From NCBI GenBank assembly GCA_963775695.1, contig CAVZJU010000010.1:62001-126000 (forward strand): a stretch of 64,000 bases of DNA, written 5' to 3'. The translations under genes were made by a program, and so were the position numbers. The stretch comes from DATBLE01 sp963775695 (lineage in GTDB: Bacteria > Actinomycetota > Thermoleophilia > Gaiellales > Gaiellaceae). The notes beneath the pieces were generated by a model. It was not told where the DNA came from and did not search any database. It was given only the letters and a program-made list of their open reading frames with translations. This document shows positions 10,297-18,134 of the stretch, piece by piece (within the stretch, counting starts at the first letter, position 1; each line of letters opens with the position of its first letter).

Positions 10297-11105
10297 TGCC
10301 GCTCGCGGTCTGCGCGACGCCGATCGGCAACCTCCAGGACGTCACGCTCCGCGTTCTCGACGAGCTGGCGGAGGCCGATCTCGTCCTCTGCGAGGACACG
10401 CGCCGTACGCGGATTCTCCTCGACCGCTATGGCCTCTCTGCGCGTCTCCTCAGCTATCACGAGCACAACGAGGCCGCGCGCACGGCCGACGTGCTCCCGC
10501 AACTCGAGGCGGGAGCCAGGGTCGCGCTCGTCAGCGACGCCGGCCTCCCTGGGGTCAGCGATCCAGGGGCGCGATTGATCGCGGCCGCCCTCGAGCGCGG
10601 AGTGCCGGTCACCGTGCTGCCGGGAGCGTCGGCGGTCGAGACCGCACTCGTCGCCAGCGGCTTCGCGTCCGAGCGATACCAGTTCCTCGGCTACCTACCG
10701 CGGGGCGAGTCGGCGCTCGGCGCGCTGTGGGACGAGCTTCGACGCTGGCCGTGGCCGGCGGTCGCATTCGAGTCGCCGCGGCGCCTGCCTCGGACGCTGG
10801 CGTCCCTCGCGGGGGCGATGCCGGAGCGTCCGGTTGCCGTCTGCCGCGAGCTGACCAAGCAGTTCGAAGAGGTCGTGCGCGGCATTCCGCCCCAGTTGGC
10901 TGCGCGCTTCTCCGAGCCGCCGAAGGGCGAGATCACGCTGGTTCTCGGCCCTTCCGACCCGGCGCGCAGCGACGAGGACGAGCAAGGGGCTCTCGCGGCG
11001 CTGGGCGAGTTGGTCTCGGCCGGGGTCCCGCGACGGCAGGCGGCCGATCTCGTCGCCAGGCTCACCGGGATGAGCCGGAACAGGCTCTACCGGCGCTCTC
11101 TGTGA
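10296..11105 (+). CDS. rsmI: 16S rRNA 2'-O-methyltransferase RsmI
   Basis: 269 residues. Methylates the ribose of C1402 of 16S rRNA using SAM. It shows the tetrapyrrole-methylase fold: ATPIGNLQDVTLRVLDEL, LCEDTRRTRILLDRY, VALVSDAGLPGVSDPG and VTVLPGASAVETALV are all diagnostic RsmI motifs, and the C-terminal NRLYRRSL ends the short extra domain. ATG overlaps the glucokinase stop. In M. tuberculosis the orthologue Rv1003 sits close to metS, as here, which supports the assignment. Confidence 0.95.
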   Translation: MPLAVCATPIGNLQDVTLRVLDELAEADLVLCEDTRRTRILLDRYGLSARLLSYHEHNEAARTADVLPQLEAGARVALVSDAGLPGVSDPGARLIAAALERGVPVTVLPGASAVETALVASGFASERYQFLGYLPRGESALGALWDELRRWPWPAVAFESPRRLPRTLASLAGAMPERPVAVCRELTKQFEEVVRGIPPQLAARFSEPPKGEITLVLGPSDPARSDEDEQGALAALGELVSAGVPRRQAADLVARLTGMSRNRLYRRSL

Positions 11106-11122
11106 CGAAACTGTAACCAGAT

Positions 11123-11152
11123 TTGACAACGGCGTATCGCGCTTCCTACCAT
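11123..11152 (+). promoter_or_regulatory. sigma-70-type promoter of the M23 gene
   Basis: TTGACA (11123-11128), an 18-nt spacer and TACCAT (11147-11152), followed by seven bases and ATG 11160. Transcription should start at or next to the A of the ATG. This is the clearest complete -35/-10 pair for a leaderless gene in the window. Confidence 0.75.
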
Positions 11153-11159
11153 CATTCAC

Positions 11160-12656
11160 ATGTTGTCTCCACTGCGAACGACGGTTTTTGCCGCACTTGC
11201 TTTCCTTGCTCTGGCTCCCGCGGCGAAGGCATGGACCTGGCCCTCGTCCGGGCCGCTCCTGCAGGCGTTCCGCAACGGGAGCGACCCGTACGCCGCGGGC
11301 CAGCACCGCGGCATCGACGTCGGTGGAGACGCCGGTGCTCCCGTCGCGGCGCCGCGGTCCGGGGTGGTCTCCTTCGCGGGCTCGGTGCCGACCAACGGGC
11401 TCAGCCTGACGATCGAGACGGCCGACGGTTTCTCGGTCACGCTCGTCCATCTCGGCTCGATCGCCGTGACCCGCGGGGGGCACGTGGCGGAAGGGCAAGC
11501 GGTGGGCGCAATCGGCCCTTCGGGCACGGCAGAGCACGACACTCCCTACGTCCATCTCGGCGTCCGCACGACTGCCGATCCGAACGGCTATCTCGATCCC
11601 CTCACGTTCCTCCCGGCCCGCAGTGCGCAGGCGGCCGCCCCGGCTTCATCGCCGGCTCCGACGAGCCCCGTGCCTGCTCCAGAGCCGAAGGCGACCCCTG
11701 CGCCGGCGCCTGCCGCGCCCCTCCCGTCGCTGGCGGCGCCCTCGCCCGCCCCGGTCGCCGCGAGCGCGCCGGACACGCCTGCGTCGGCGGACCCGGCTCC
11801 GGTGGACATTGCCCCGGCGGCGGAGACACCGTCGGCTCCAGAGCCTGCTCCGGCGGACGCAGCGGCCCAGGCGGGGTCCGGCGTCGAACGGTCCTCCGGC
11901 GTGACCGTCGCGCACCGCCCTCCGAGGACGGCTGTCGCTGGATCTGTCACGCGGCTTCGGACGGTGCCGATCCGCAACCTGCCCAGCCGGACGCTCGCCC
12001 CTGGGGTCGAAGCGGCCGCCACTCATGCTCACGCTGTCGCACCGGCGGGTGTCGCTCGGCAGGTGCAGGTGCGCACGGCGCGGATCCCCACGCCGGCCGT
12101 TGCCGCGTCGACGGCAGTTCATGGGGGCGCCGAGCCTGCCGCCACCGACCCGCACGGTCGGCAGCGAGCCAGGACCGGTGGACCGCCCATTCCCGAGGCA
12201 GCATCCGATCCTCGCCCCGCGGATCGCGCCGTCCCGCCGACGGAGGGCGCGGTCATCCACGAACGCCGCCCGCCGGGATCCGGCTCGACGATGCTCTGGC
12301 TCCCGACGGCACTCGCCGGGCTCGGGGGAGCGCTCGCGATCGTCGTGCTCCGCCGCAGGCGCCCGGGACCGGCCGCCCGGGTGGCCCGAGAGTCGGCACC
12401 TATCATCTCTGGAGATGCGCTTCTACCTGACAACACCGATCTACTACGTGAATGCCGAGCCCAGCATCGGCAACGCGTACACCACGGTTGCGGCGGACAT
12501 CGTCGTCAGGCACCGGCGTCAGCGTGGCGACGAGGCCTTCTTCCTCACCGGGGTCGACGAGCATTCGACGAGGGTCTATCGGGTCGCCCAGGAACAAGGT
12601 CTCGATCCGTACGAGTATCTCGACCAGATCGCCCTTCGCTGGAAAGAGCTCCCTGA
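11160..12656 (+). CDS. secreted/anchored M23-type peptidoglycan hydrolase
   Basis: 498 codons. A signal peptide (LRTTVFAALAFLALAP, AKAW) leads to an M23/LytM fold with QHRGIDVGGDAG (the HxxxD zinc pair) and PYVHLGVR, where the second His of the usual HxH is kept but the first, catalytic one is Tyr; activity is therefore uncertain. A long Ala/Pro-rich linker follows, then one membrane helix (WLPTALAGLGGALAIVVL) and RRRR. Odd: no stop occurs after the anchor and the frame continues 242 nt inside metG, giving a tail that looks like out-of-frame sequence. It takes the place that rpfB occupies in mycobacteria. Leaderless, from the promoter at 11123-11152. Confidence 0.75.
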   Translation: MLSPLRTTVFAALAFLALAPAAKAWTWPSSGPLLQAFRNGSDPYAAGQHRGIDVGGDAGAPVAAPRSGVVSFAGSVPTNGLSLTIETADGFSVTLVHLGSIAVTRGGHVAEGQAVGAIGPSGTAEHDTPYVHLGVRTTADPNGYLDPLTFLPARSAQAAAPASSPAPTSPVPAPEPKATPAPAPAAPLPSLAAPSPAPVAASAPDTPASADPAPVDIAPAAETPSAPEPAPADAAAQAGSGVERSSGVTVAHRPPRTAVAGSVTRLRTVPIRNLPSRTLAPGVEAAATHAHAVAPAGVARQVQVRTARIPTPAVAASTAVHGGAEPAATDPHGRQRARTGGPPIPEAASDPRPADRAVPPTEGAVIHERRPPGSGSTMLWLPTALAGLGGALAIVVLRRRRPGPAARVARESAPIISGDALLPDNTDLLRECRAQHRQRVHHGCGGHRRQAPASAWRRGLLPHRGRRAFDEGLSGRPGTRSRSVRVSRPDRPSLERAP

Positions 12657-13926
12657 GCGTCTCAACGCCTCCATCGACTTCTTCATCCGCACCAGCGACG
12701 AAGGGCACAAAACGTTCGTCCGCGACTTCCTGCAGCGGATCTATGACAACGGCGACATCTACGAGGACATCTACGCCGGCTTCTACTGCGTCCGCTGCGA
12801 AGCCTTTTACGCGGAAGAGGATCTCGTCGAGGGTAAGTGCCCGATCCACGGCATCGACCCTGAGTGGATCGAGGAGAAGAACTACTTCTTCCGGCTCTCG
12901 GCCTACCAGGAGCGCTTGCTGCGGGTCTACGACGAACGGCCCGACTTCGTCCTTCCCGCCAACCGCTACAACGAGGCGCGCGCTTTCATCGCGGGCGGGC
13001 TCAAGGACTTCAGCATTAGCCGAGCGGGCCAGCCCTGGGGGATCTCACTGCCCTGGGACGAGAGCCAGGTCGCCTACGTCTGGGCGGACGCGCTGGTCAA
13101 CTACCTCAGCGCACTCACCTACGCTCGGCCCGGTGAGGACCTGCGCGAGACCTTCTGGCCGGTCGCGCACCACTTCGTCGGCAAGGACATTCTGCGCTTT
13201 CACGCCGTCTACTGGCCGGCAATGCTGCTGTCGGCCGGTTACGAGCTGCCGCAGCATGTGCTCGCGCACGGGTGGCTGCTGTTCGGCGAGCAGAAGATCT
13301 CCAAGACCAATCCGCTCGTCCAGGCGCTCAATCTGACCGAACGCTACGGTGGCGACGCGATCCGCTACTGGTGTGCGCGCGCCATCTCGTTTCCTCAGGA
13401 CGGCTCCGCATCCCTCGAGTCCATTGGTGAGCGCTACGAGCACGAGCTCGCCAACGACCTCGGCAACCTGGTCTCACGGACGACAGCGATGATCGCGCGC
13501 TACCGCGACGGCCGTCTGTCCCGGGTTCCGGGCCCCGGCGCCTTCGACGCGGTCGCCTTGCGCGAAGCGATCGCCGAGCAGTTCGACCGCTACGACATCA
13601 CGGGTGCGCTCGACTCGATCTGGCAGGCCGTGCGCGCCCTGAACCAGCACGTGGAGGCAACGGCACCTTGGAACCTGGCCAAGGACGAGTCGCGGGCGGC
13701 AGAGCTGGACACCGTCCTGTACGACCTCGCCGACGGGATCGTCGCCGTCGCCGTCGCACTCGCGCCGTACCTTCCCGAGACTGCGCCGCGGATCCTGGAG
13801 GCGCTTCGCCAGCCGGAGGACCTTTCGCTCGACCGGGTCGCGGCCGGGGCGGCCGAGGCGGTCGAGGGGATCGAGCCCGCCGCGCCGCTCTTCCCGCGCG
13901 TCGACGCACCGGCGCCGGCGGCGTGA
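12415..13926 (+). CDS. metG: methionyl-tRNA synthetase with altered signature motifs
   Basis: 503 residues. Charges tRNA-Met. Class I fold: YLTTPIYYVNAEP opens the Rossmann domain, a zinc knuckle (CVRCEAFYAEEDL...GKCPIHG) interrupts it, then WGISLPWDESQVAYVWADAL and GKDILRFHAVYWPAM, and an anticodon-binding helical domain with LANDLGNLVSRT. The HIGH signature reads SIGN and KMSKS reads KISKT, both departures from consensus. TATCAT (12401-12406) eight nt before the ATG gives it its own start inside the M23 frame. Overlaps tatD by gTGA. Confidence 0.9.
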   Translation: MRFYLTTPIYYVNAEPSIGNAYTTVAADIVVRHRRQRGDEAFFLTGVDEHSTRVYRVAQEQGLDPYEYLDQIALRWKELPERLNASIDFFIRTSDEGHKTFVRDFLQRIYDNGDIYEDIYAGFYCVRCEAFYAEEDLVEGKCPIHGIDPEWIEEKNYFFRLSAYQERLLRVYDERPDFVLPANRYNEARAFIAGGLKDFSISRAGQPWGISLPWDESQVAYVWADALVNYLSALTYARPGEDLRETFWPVAHHFVGKDILRFHAVYWPAMLLSAGYELPQHVLAHGWLLFGEQKISKTNPLVQALNLTERYGGDAIRYWCARAISFPQDGSASLESIGERYEHELANDLGNLVSRTTAMIARYRDGRLSRVPGPGAFDAVALREAIAEQFDRYDITGALDSIWQAVRALNQHVEATAPWNLAKDESRAAELDTVLYDLADGIVAVAVALAPYLPETAPRILEALRQPEDLSLDRVAAGAAEAVEGIEPAAPLFPRVDAPAPAA

Positions 13927-14666
13927 TCGACACCCACGCGCACCTCGACGCCCTCGACGATCCTGATGCGGCGGTCTCCCGCGCACTCGAGGCGGGTGTC
14001 AGCCGCATCCTCACCGTCGGTACGACGGTCGACGGCTGCCGGACCGCGCTCGACCTCGCCGATCGCCACAAGGGGGTCTACGCCGTCCTCGGGCTTCATC
14101 CGCACGAAGCGGGTTCCGTCGACGGCGACGACGTCGATCGGTTGACGGAGCTCCTGCAGCACCCGCGCGCGGTGGCGGTCGGCGAGACCGGGCTCGACTA
14201 CTTCCGCGACTACGCGCCGCGCGACGACCAGCTGCGGCTGTTCCGGCGCCTGCTCGCCGTCGCCGCCGACCTGGGGAAACCGGTGGTCGTCCACACTCGC
14301 GCGGCCGACGAGGACACGCTCGCCGAGCTCGACGGCTTCGCGGGCACGGTCGTGCTCCACTGCTTCTCGTCCATCGACTTGCTCCCGGCGGCGCTCGCGC
14401 GCGGCTACTACGTCTCGTTCGCCGGGAATGCCACCTACCCGAAGGCGGCAGCCCTGCGGACGGCGGCGGCGCGGGTCCCAGCCGACCGGATCCTGGCCGA
14501 GACGGACGCGCCGTACCTCGCGCCGCAGCCCGTCCGCGGTCGACCGAACGAGCCGGCGAACGTGGTCCACACCCTCGCCACGCTCGCCGAGGCGCGCGGG
14601 CAGGAGACGGCTGTGCTCGAGACGGCGATCGAGCAGAACGCCGCCGCCGCCTTCGGCCTGCCGTGA
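13923..14666 (+). CDS. tatD: TatD-family metal-dependent DNase
   Basis: 247 residues, TIM-barrel hydrolase. Metal ligands are visible in order: IDTHAHLD, VGETGLDYFRD, PVVVHTRAADEDT, VLHCFSS and AETDAPYLAPQPVRGRPNEP, the last being the TatD signature. Family members are 3'-5' exonucleases or deoxyribonucleases. GTG 13923 overlaps the metG stop (gTGA), and its own stop overlaps the GTG of rsmA in the same way, so metG-tatD-rsmA-ispE form one coupled operon, as in many actinobacteria. Confidence 0.93.
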   Translation: MIDTHAHLDALDDPDAAVSRALEAGVSRILTVGTTVDGCRTALDLADRHKGVYAVLGLHPHEAGSVDGDDVDRLTELLQHPRAVAVGETGLDYFRDYAPRDDQLRLFRRLLAVAADLGKPVVVHTRAADEDTLAELDGFAGTVVLHCFSSIDLLPAALARGYYVSFAGNATYPKAAALRTAAARVPADRILAETDAPYLAPQPVRGRPNEPANVVHTLATLAEARGQETAVLETAIEQNAAAAFGLP

Positions 14667-14744
14667 GAGACGAAGCCGAGTACAGAGGCGACAGCGCAGC
14701 CGACGGCCTTGGTGCGAGGCGATGTCGTGACGCCGAAGGCGTCA
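14663..14744 (+). repeat. repeat family A, copy 1
   Basis: An 82-nt segment starting at the gTGA end of tatD that matches 32813-32894 at about 85 % identity, with 24 identical bases in TGGTGCGAGGCGATGTCGTG and flanks. It closes with the hairpin TGACGCC-GAA-GGCGTCA. Here it is read through as the first 27 codons of rsmA. Confidence 0.8.
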
Positions 14745-15505
14745 GCATCACGCCGCGCAAGCAGCTCGGCCAGCACTTCCTCGTCGACGAGAACATTCTC
14801 GGCGTGATCGGCCGCCTGGCCCTGCTCGACCCCGTCGACGTGGTGCTCGAGATCGGCCCAGGGCTGGGCGTGCTCACGCGCTACCTGGCGTCGCGTGTCG
14901 CGTTCGTCCACGCGGTCGAGATCGATCGATCCCTCCTTCCGCACCTGCCGGAGCTTCCGAACGTCCGGATCGAGATCGGTGACGCGCTCAGGCTCGATCT
15001 CGCGGCTCTCGATCCGCCGCCGGGCAAGTTCGTCTCGAACCTTCCGTACAACGTCGCGACGCCGATCGTCGTCGAGAGCCTCGACGGCCTGCCCTCGGTC
15101 GAAAGCTGGTGCGTGATGATCCAACGCGAGGTCGCCGACCGGTTCTTCGCGTCCCCGGGGACCAAGGCCTACGGTGCCGTCTCGGTCCTCGTGCAGCTCG
15201 CAGCCGAGCGAACGGGCTTCCACCCCGTGGCCCGGACGGTGTTCAGGCCGCAGCCGAACGTCGACTCTGCGCTCGTCGCCTTCCGCCGTCGCGAGCTGCC
15301 CGATCGCTTTCGGTCGATCAAGCGCGTCGTGGAGGCCGCCTTCGCCCACCGGCGCAAGACGCTGCCCAACTCGCTCGAGCTGGCCGGCGTCGCCGATCGT
15401 CCGCGCGCCGTCGAGGCCCTCGCGCGTCTCGGCCGCTCGTCCTCGACCCGCGCCGAGGCCCTTGCACCGCCTGATTTCGTCGAACTCGAGCGGCTGCTCG
15501 CGTGA
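14663..15505 (+). CDS. rsmA: 16S rRNA dimethyladenosine transferase RsmA/KsgA
   Basis: 280 residues. Dimethylates A1518 and A1519 of 16S rRNA. Motifs: QLGQHFLVDENIL (N-terminal signature), EIGPGLGVLTRYL (SAM motif I), VSNLPYNVATPI (motif IV, target-adenine site), and AFAHRRKTLPNSL near the end. About 30 residues precede PRKQLGQHFL, more than usual; they are encoded by repeat A. No other in-frame ATG, GTG or TTG exists before the signature, so GTG 14663, overlapping the tatD stop, is the only normal start. Stop overlaps the ispE GTG. Confidence 0.93.
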   Translation: MRDEAEYRGDSAADGLGARRCRDAEGVSITPRKQLGQHFLVDENILGVIGRLALLDPVDVVLEIGPGLGVLTRYLASRVAFVHAVEIDRSLLPHLPELPNVRIEIGDALRLDLAALDPPPGKFVSNLPYNVATPIVVESLDGLPSVESWCVMIQREVADRFFASPGTKAYGAVSVLVQLAAERTGFHPVARTVFRPQPNVDSALVAFRRRELPDRFRSIKRVVEAAFAHRRKTLPNSLELAGVADRPRAVEALARLGRSSSTRAEALAPPDFVELERLLA

Positions 15506-16302
15506 GCGAACGGCTCGCCTACGCGAAGATCAACCTCGCACTCGTCGTCGGCCCGACTCGGCCGGACGGCAAGCACGAGGTGACGACCGTGCTCCAGCGG
15601 ATCGACCTCGCCGACCGGATCCGCCTCGAGCGCACGGCCGCTCTCACCGTCGAGGGCTTCGAGGATGACACGCTGGTCCGCCGCGCGCTCGAGCTGATCG
15701 CTGGCGAGGCCGGGGTAGAGCCGTCCTGGCAGGCCGTCATCGCCAAGCAGATCCCGGTCGCCGCGGGCCTCGGCGGGGGCAGCTCGGACGCCGCCGCCGC
15801 GCTCATGCTCGCGAACGAGGCGCTCAACCGGCCCTTGGCGGACGCCCGCCTGCACGAGCTCGCCGCCGACCTCGGCGCGGACGTCCCTTTCTTCCTCGCC
15901 CGTGGCCCCCAGCTCGGCGAAGGAGACGGAACCGCTCTGACGGCGGTCGAGCTCCCCCAAGCGTTCACCGTGCTCGTGCTCCTCCCCGACGCCGAATCGA
16001 AAGCCTCGACCGGCGGCGTCTACGCCGAGTTCGACGCCCGCGGCGGGTCGGCCGGCTACGAGGGGCGACGCGCCCGGCTGCTGGAGGCGCTCGCGGCCGG
16101 AGATCTCGCCGGCCTGCCGCCGAACGACCTCGCCCGGTCCCAGCACGCGGAGGAGCTGCGCCGGCTCGGCGCCTTCCGGGCCGACGTCAGCGGGGCCGGG
16201 CCGGCCGTCTACGGGCTGTTCGCAGACGCGTCGTCCGCCGAGGCCGCGAAGGGCGAGATCGAGGGGCTCGGGCGCGTCTGGATCGGGCCGCCAGCGTGGT
16301 AG
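15502..16302 (+). CDS. ispE: 4-diphosphocytidyl-2-C-methyl-D-erythritol kinase
   Basis: 266 residues, GHMP kinase of the MEP isoprenoid pathway: phosphorylates the 2-OH of CDP-methylerythritol. YAKINLALVVGPTRPDGKHE holds the substrate-binding start; PVAAGLGGGSSDAAAAL is the GHMP ATP loop; VSGAGPAVYGLF is motif 3. GTG start overlaps the rsmA stop; the rsmA-ispE pair is also conserved in Mycobacterium (Rv1010-Rv1011). Its TAG stop is part of the -10 TAGGTT of the following gene. Confidence 0.94.
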   Translation: MSERLAYAKINLALVVGPTRPDGKHEVTTVLQRIDLADRIRLERTAALTVEGFEDDTLVRRALELIAGEAGVEPSWQAVIAKQIPVAAGLGGGSSDAAAALMLANEALNRPLADARLHELAADLGADVPFFLARGPQLGEGDGTALTAVELPQAFTVLVLLPDAESKASTGGVYAEFDARGGSAGYEGRRARLLEALAAGDLAGLPPNDLARSQHAEELRRLGAFRADVSGAGPAVYGLFADASSAEAAKGEIEGLGRVWIGPPAW

Positions 16303-16311
16303 GTTGGGCTC

Positions 16312-16686
16312 GTGAGTGACACCCACGCCGAGCCGCGTTCGGAGAACGGTCGGTGGTTGTACGCGCGGCGCCTGAAGATCGCGCTCGCGATCGCCGTGCT
16401 CGAGGGAATCTTCGTCGCGTTTGCCAACGATTTCTCCCAATGGACGGTGATCATCATCTCGATCCCGATCATCGCCTTCTACATCTTCGCGGGGAGGACG
16501 CTTGATTCCGACACGGGCCGTCAGCTGTCCTGGATCGCCGCCGCGTCGCAGGCCTTCACGGTGATCCTCTGCGTGGTCGCGAAGCTGATCGGCAAGACGT
16601 CCTTGATCGTCGTCGGCATCTTCGCGGTGGTCGCTGTCATCCTGCTGTTCGGCGAGAAGCCGAAGAAGTCCGCAGGCAAGAGCTGA
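16312..16686 (+). CDS. four-helix membrane protein
   Basis: 124 residues with four hydrophobic segments (LKIALAIAVLEGIFVAFA, WTVIIISIPIIAFYIFAG, QAFTVILCVVAKLIG, LIVVGIFAVVAVILLFG), a polar N-terminus and a Lys-rich cytosolic end. TAGGTT (16300-16305) six nt before GTG 16312 and no Shine-Dalgarno: leaderless. Small membrane proteins of this shape occur beside ispE in other actinobacteria, but no function is known to me. Followed directly by tRNA-Gln. Confidence 0.75.
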   Translation: MSDTHAEPRSENGRWLYARRLKIALAIAVLEGIFVAFANDFSQWTVIIISIPIIAFYIFAGRTLDSDTGRQLSWIAAASQAFTVILCVVAKLIGKTSLIVVGIFAVVAVILLFGEKPKKSAGKS

Positions 16687-16702
16687 GGCACAATCGAATT
16701 GG

Positions 16703-16776
16703 TGGGGCGTAGCCAAGTGGTAAGGCAGCGGGTTTTGGTCCCGCGATCCCAGGTTCGAATCCTGGCGCCCCAGCCA
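16703..16776 (+). tRNA. tRNA-Gln (anticodon TTG), CCA encoded
   Basis: Acceptor TGGGGCG (16703-16709) pairs with CGCCCCA (16766-16772), giving the U1-A72 pair expected of tRNA-Gln; discriminator G, then encoded CCA (16774-16776). The anticodon stem-loop is GCGGG-TTTTGGT-CCCGC with anticodon TTG reading CAA/CAG. The T arm is CCAGG-TTCGAAT-CCTGG. glmU begins only 11 nt after the CCA, as in mycobacteria where a Gln tRNA lies at glmU. Confidence 0.95.
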
Positions 16777-16787
16777 TCGCCCCTCCC

Positions 16788-18134
16788 GTGACCTCACGTC
16801 CGGATCTCGCAGCGGTTGTCATGGCCGCGGGCCTGGGGACTCGCATGCGCTCGGCGCTGCCGAAGCACCTGCATCCGCTGCTCGGTCGGCGGGTCGTCGA
16901 CTGGGTGATCGGGGCCGCCGGGCGGGCCGGCGCCGGCCGGATCGTCGTCGTCGCCGCTCCCGACACCCGCGATGCCTACGAGGCGGTGACCGTCGCCGTC
17001 CAGGAACGGCCGCTCGGCACGGGCGATGCGGTCCGGTCGGCTCGGGGCGCGCTCGAGGCCTTCACCGGCCGCGTCCTCGTGCTCGACGCGGCCGCGCCGC
17101 TGCTCACCGGCGAGCACCTCGCTGCGCTCGTGGCCGAGCACGAGCGACAGGATGCTGCGGTCACGATCCTCACCGTCGAGCCAGACCAGACCCTGCCGTA
17201 CGGCAGGGTCATCCGGGACGCCCACGGCTGGGTGGAGGCCATCGTCGAGGAGAAGGACGCTACGGACGCGCAGCAGGCGATCAGGGAGCTGAACTCGTCG
17301 ATCTACGTGTTCGAGGCCGGGCCGCTGTGGGAATCACTGGAGAAGCTGGACGCGCAGAACGCCCAGGGCGAGCTCTACCTCACCGACACGATCGCGCACA
17401 TCGTCGCGGGGGGTGGACGCGCAGCCGCCTGGGTCTGTCCCGACCCGCTCGCCGGGCTCGGGATCAACACGAGGGTCGAGCTGGCGGTTGCAGGTGCCGC
17501 GTTGCGCGACCGGATCAACGAGGCGCACATGCTTGCGGGGGTGACCATCATCGACCCTGCGAGCACCTGGATCGACGCCGACGTCGGACTCGAGGCCGAC
17601 GCGACGATTCATCCGTTCACGGTGCTCAGGGGGACCACGACGGTCTCCTCCGGGGCTCAGATCGGTCCGCATGTCGTCGCGGTCGACTGCGCGATCGGGG
17701 AAGGTGCGCTGGTGGGACCGTTCTGTTACCTTCGCCCCGGAACCGTTCTCGACCCGGGGGCGAAGGCGGGCACGTTCGTGGAGATGAAGAATTCGCGCAT
17801 CGGCGCCCGGACCAAGGTGCCTCACCTCTCGTACATCGGCGACGCCGACATCGGCGAAGACACGAACGTGGGCGCCGCCAACGTCACCGCCAACTTCTCC
17901 CACCACCCGGGACGGCCGAAGGGGAAGACGACGATCGGCAAGAACGTCAGGACCGGGGTGGACAATACGTTCGTTGCTCCGGTCACGGTTGGCGACGATG
18001 CTTGGGTTTCGACCGGGACGGTCGTCACCGACGACGTCCCGCCGGGATCGCTCGCAGGATTCGCGCCGAGGCAGGAAACCAAGAAAGGATGGGTCTACGA
18101 GCGTGGAAAGCGCGGAGAACATGGCGACGACTGA
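16788..18134 (+). CDS. glmU: bifunctional GlcN-1-P acetyltransferase / GlcNAc-1-P uridyltransferase
   Basis: 448 residues; makes UDP-GlcNAc for peptidoglycan. N-terminal pyrophosphorylase: VVMAAGLGTRMRSALPKHLHPL; the C-terminal left-handed beta-helix shows FCYLRPGT, GTFVEMKNSRIG, PHLSYIGDADIG and FVAPVTVGDDAWV, keeping the Arg, Lys and His expected for acetyl transfer. The usual NYDG loop instead reads NFSHHPGRPKGKTTIG, a noticeable change near the acetyltransferase site. GTG start, no Shine-Dalgarno; it lies just behind tRNA-Gln and overlaps prs by 14 bp. Confidence 0.94.
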   Translation: MTSRPDLAAVVMAAGLGTRMRSALPKHLHPLLGRRVVDWVIGAAGRAGAGRIVVVAAPDTRDAYEAVTVAVQERPLGTGDAVRSARGALEAFTGRVLVLDAAAPLLTGEHLAALVAEHERQDAAVTILTVEPDQTLPYGRVIRDAHGWVEAIVEEKDATDAQQAIRELNSSIYVFEAGPLWESLEKLDAQNAQGELYLTDTIAHIVAGGGRAAAWVCPDPLAGLGINTRVELAVAGAALRDRINEAHMLAGVTIIDPASTWIDADVGLEADATIHPFTVLRGTTTVSSGAQIGPHVVAVDCAIGEGALVGPFCYLRPGTVLDPGAKAGTFVEMKNSRIGARTKVPHLSYIGDADIGEDTNVGAANVTANFSHHPGRPKGKTTIGKNVRTGVDNTFVAPVTVGDDAWVSTGTVVTDDVPPGSLAGFAPRQETKKGWVYERGKRGEHGDD

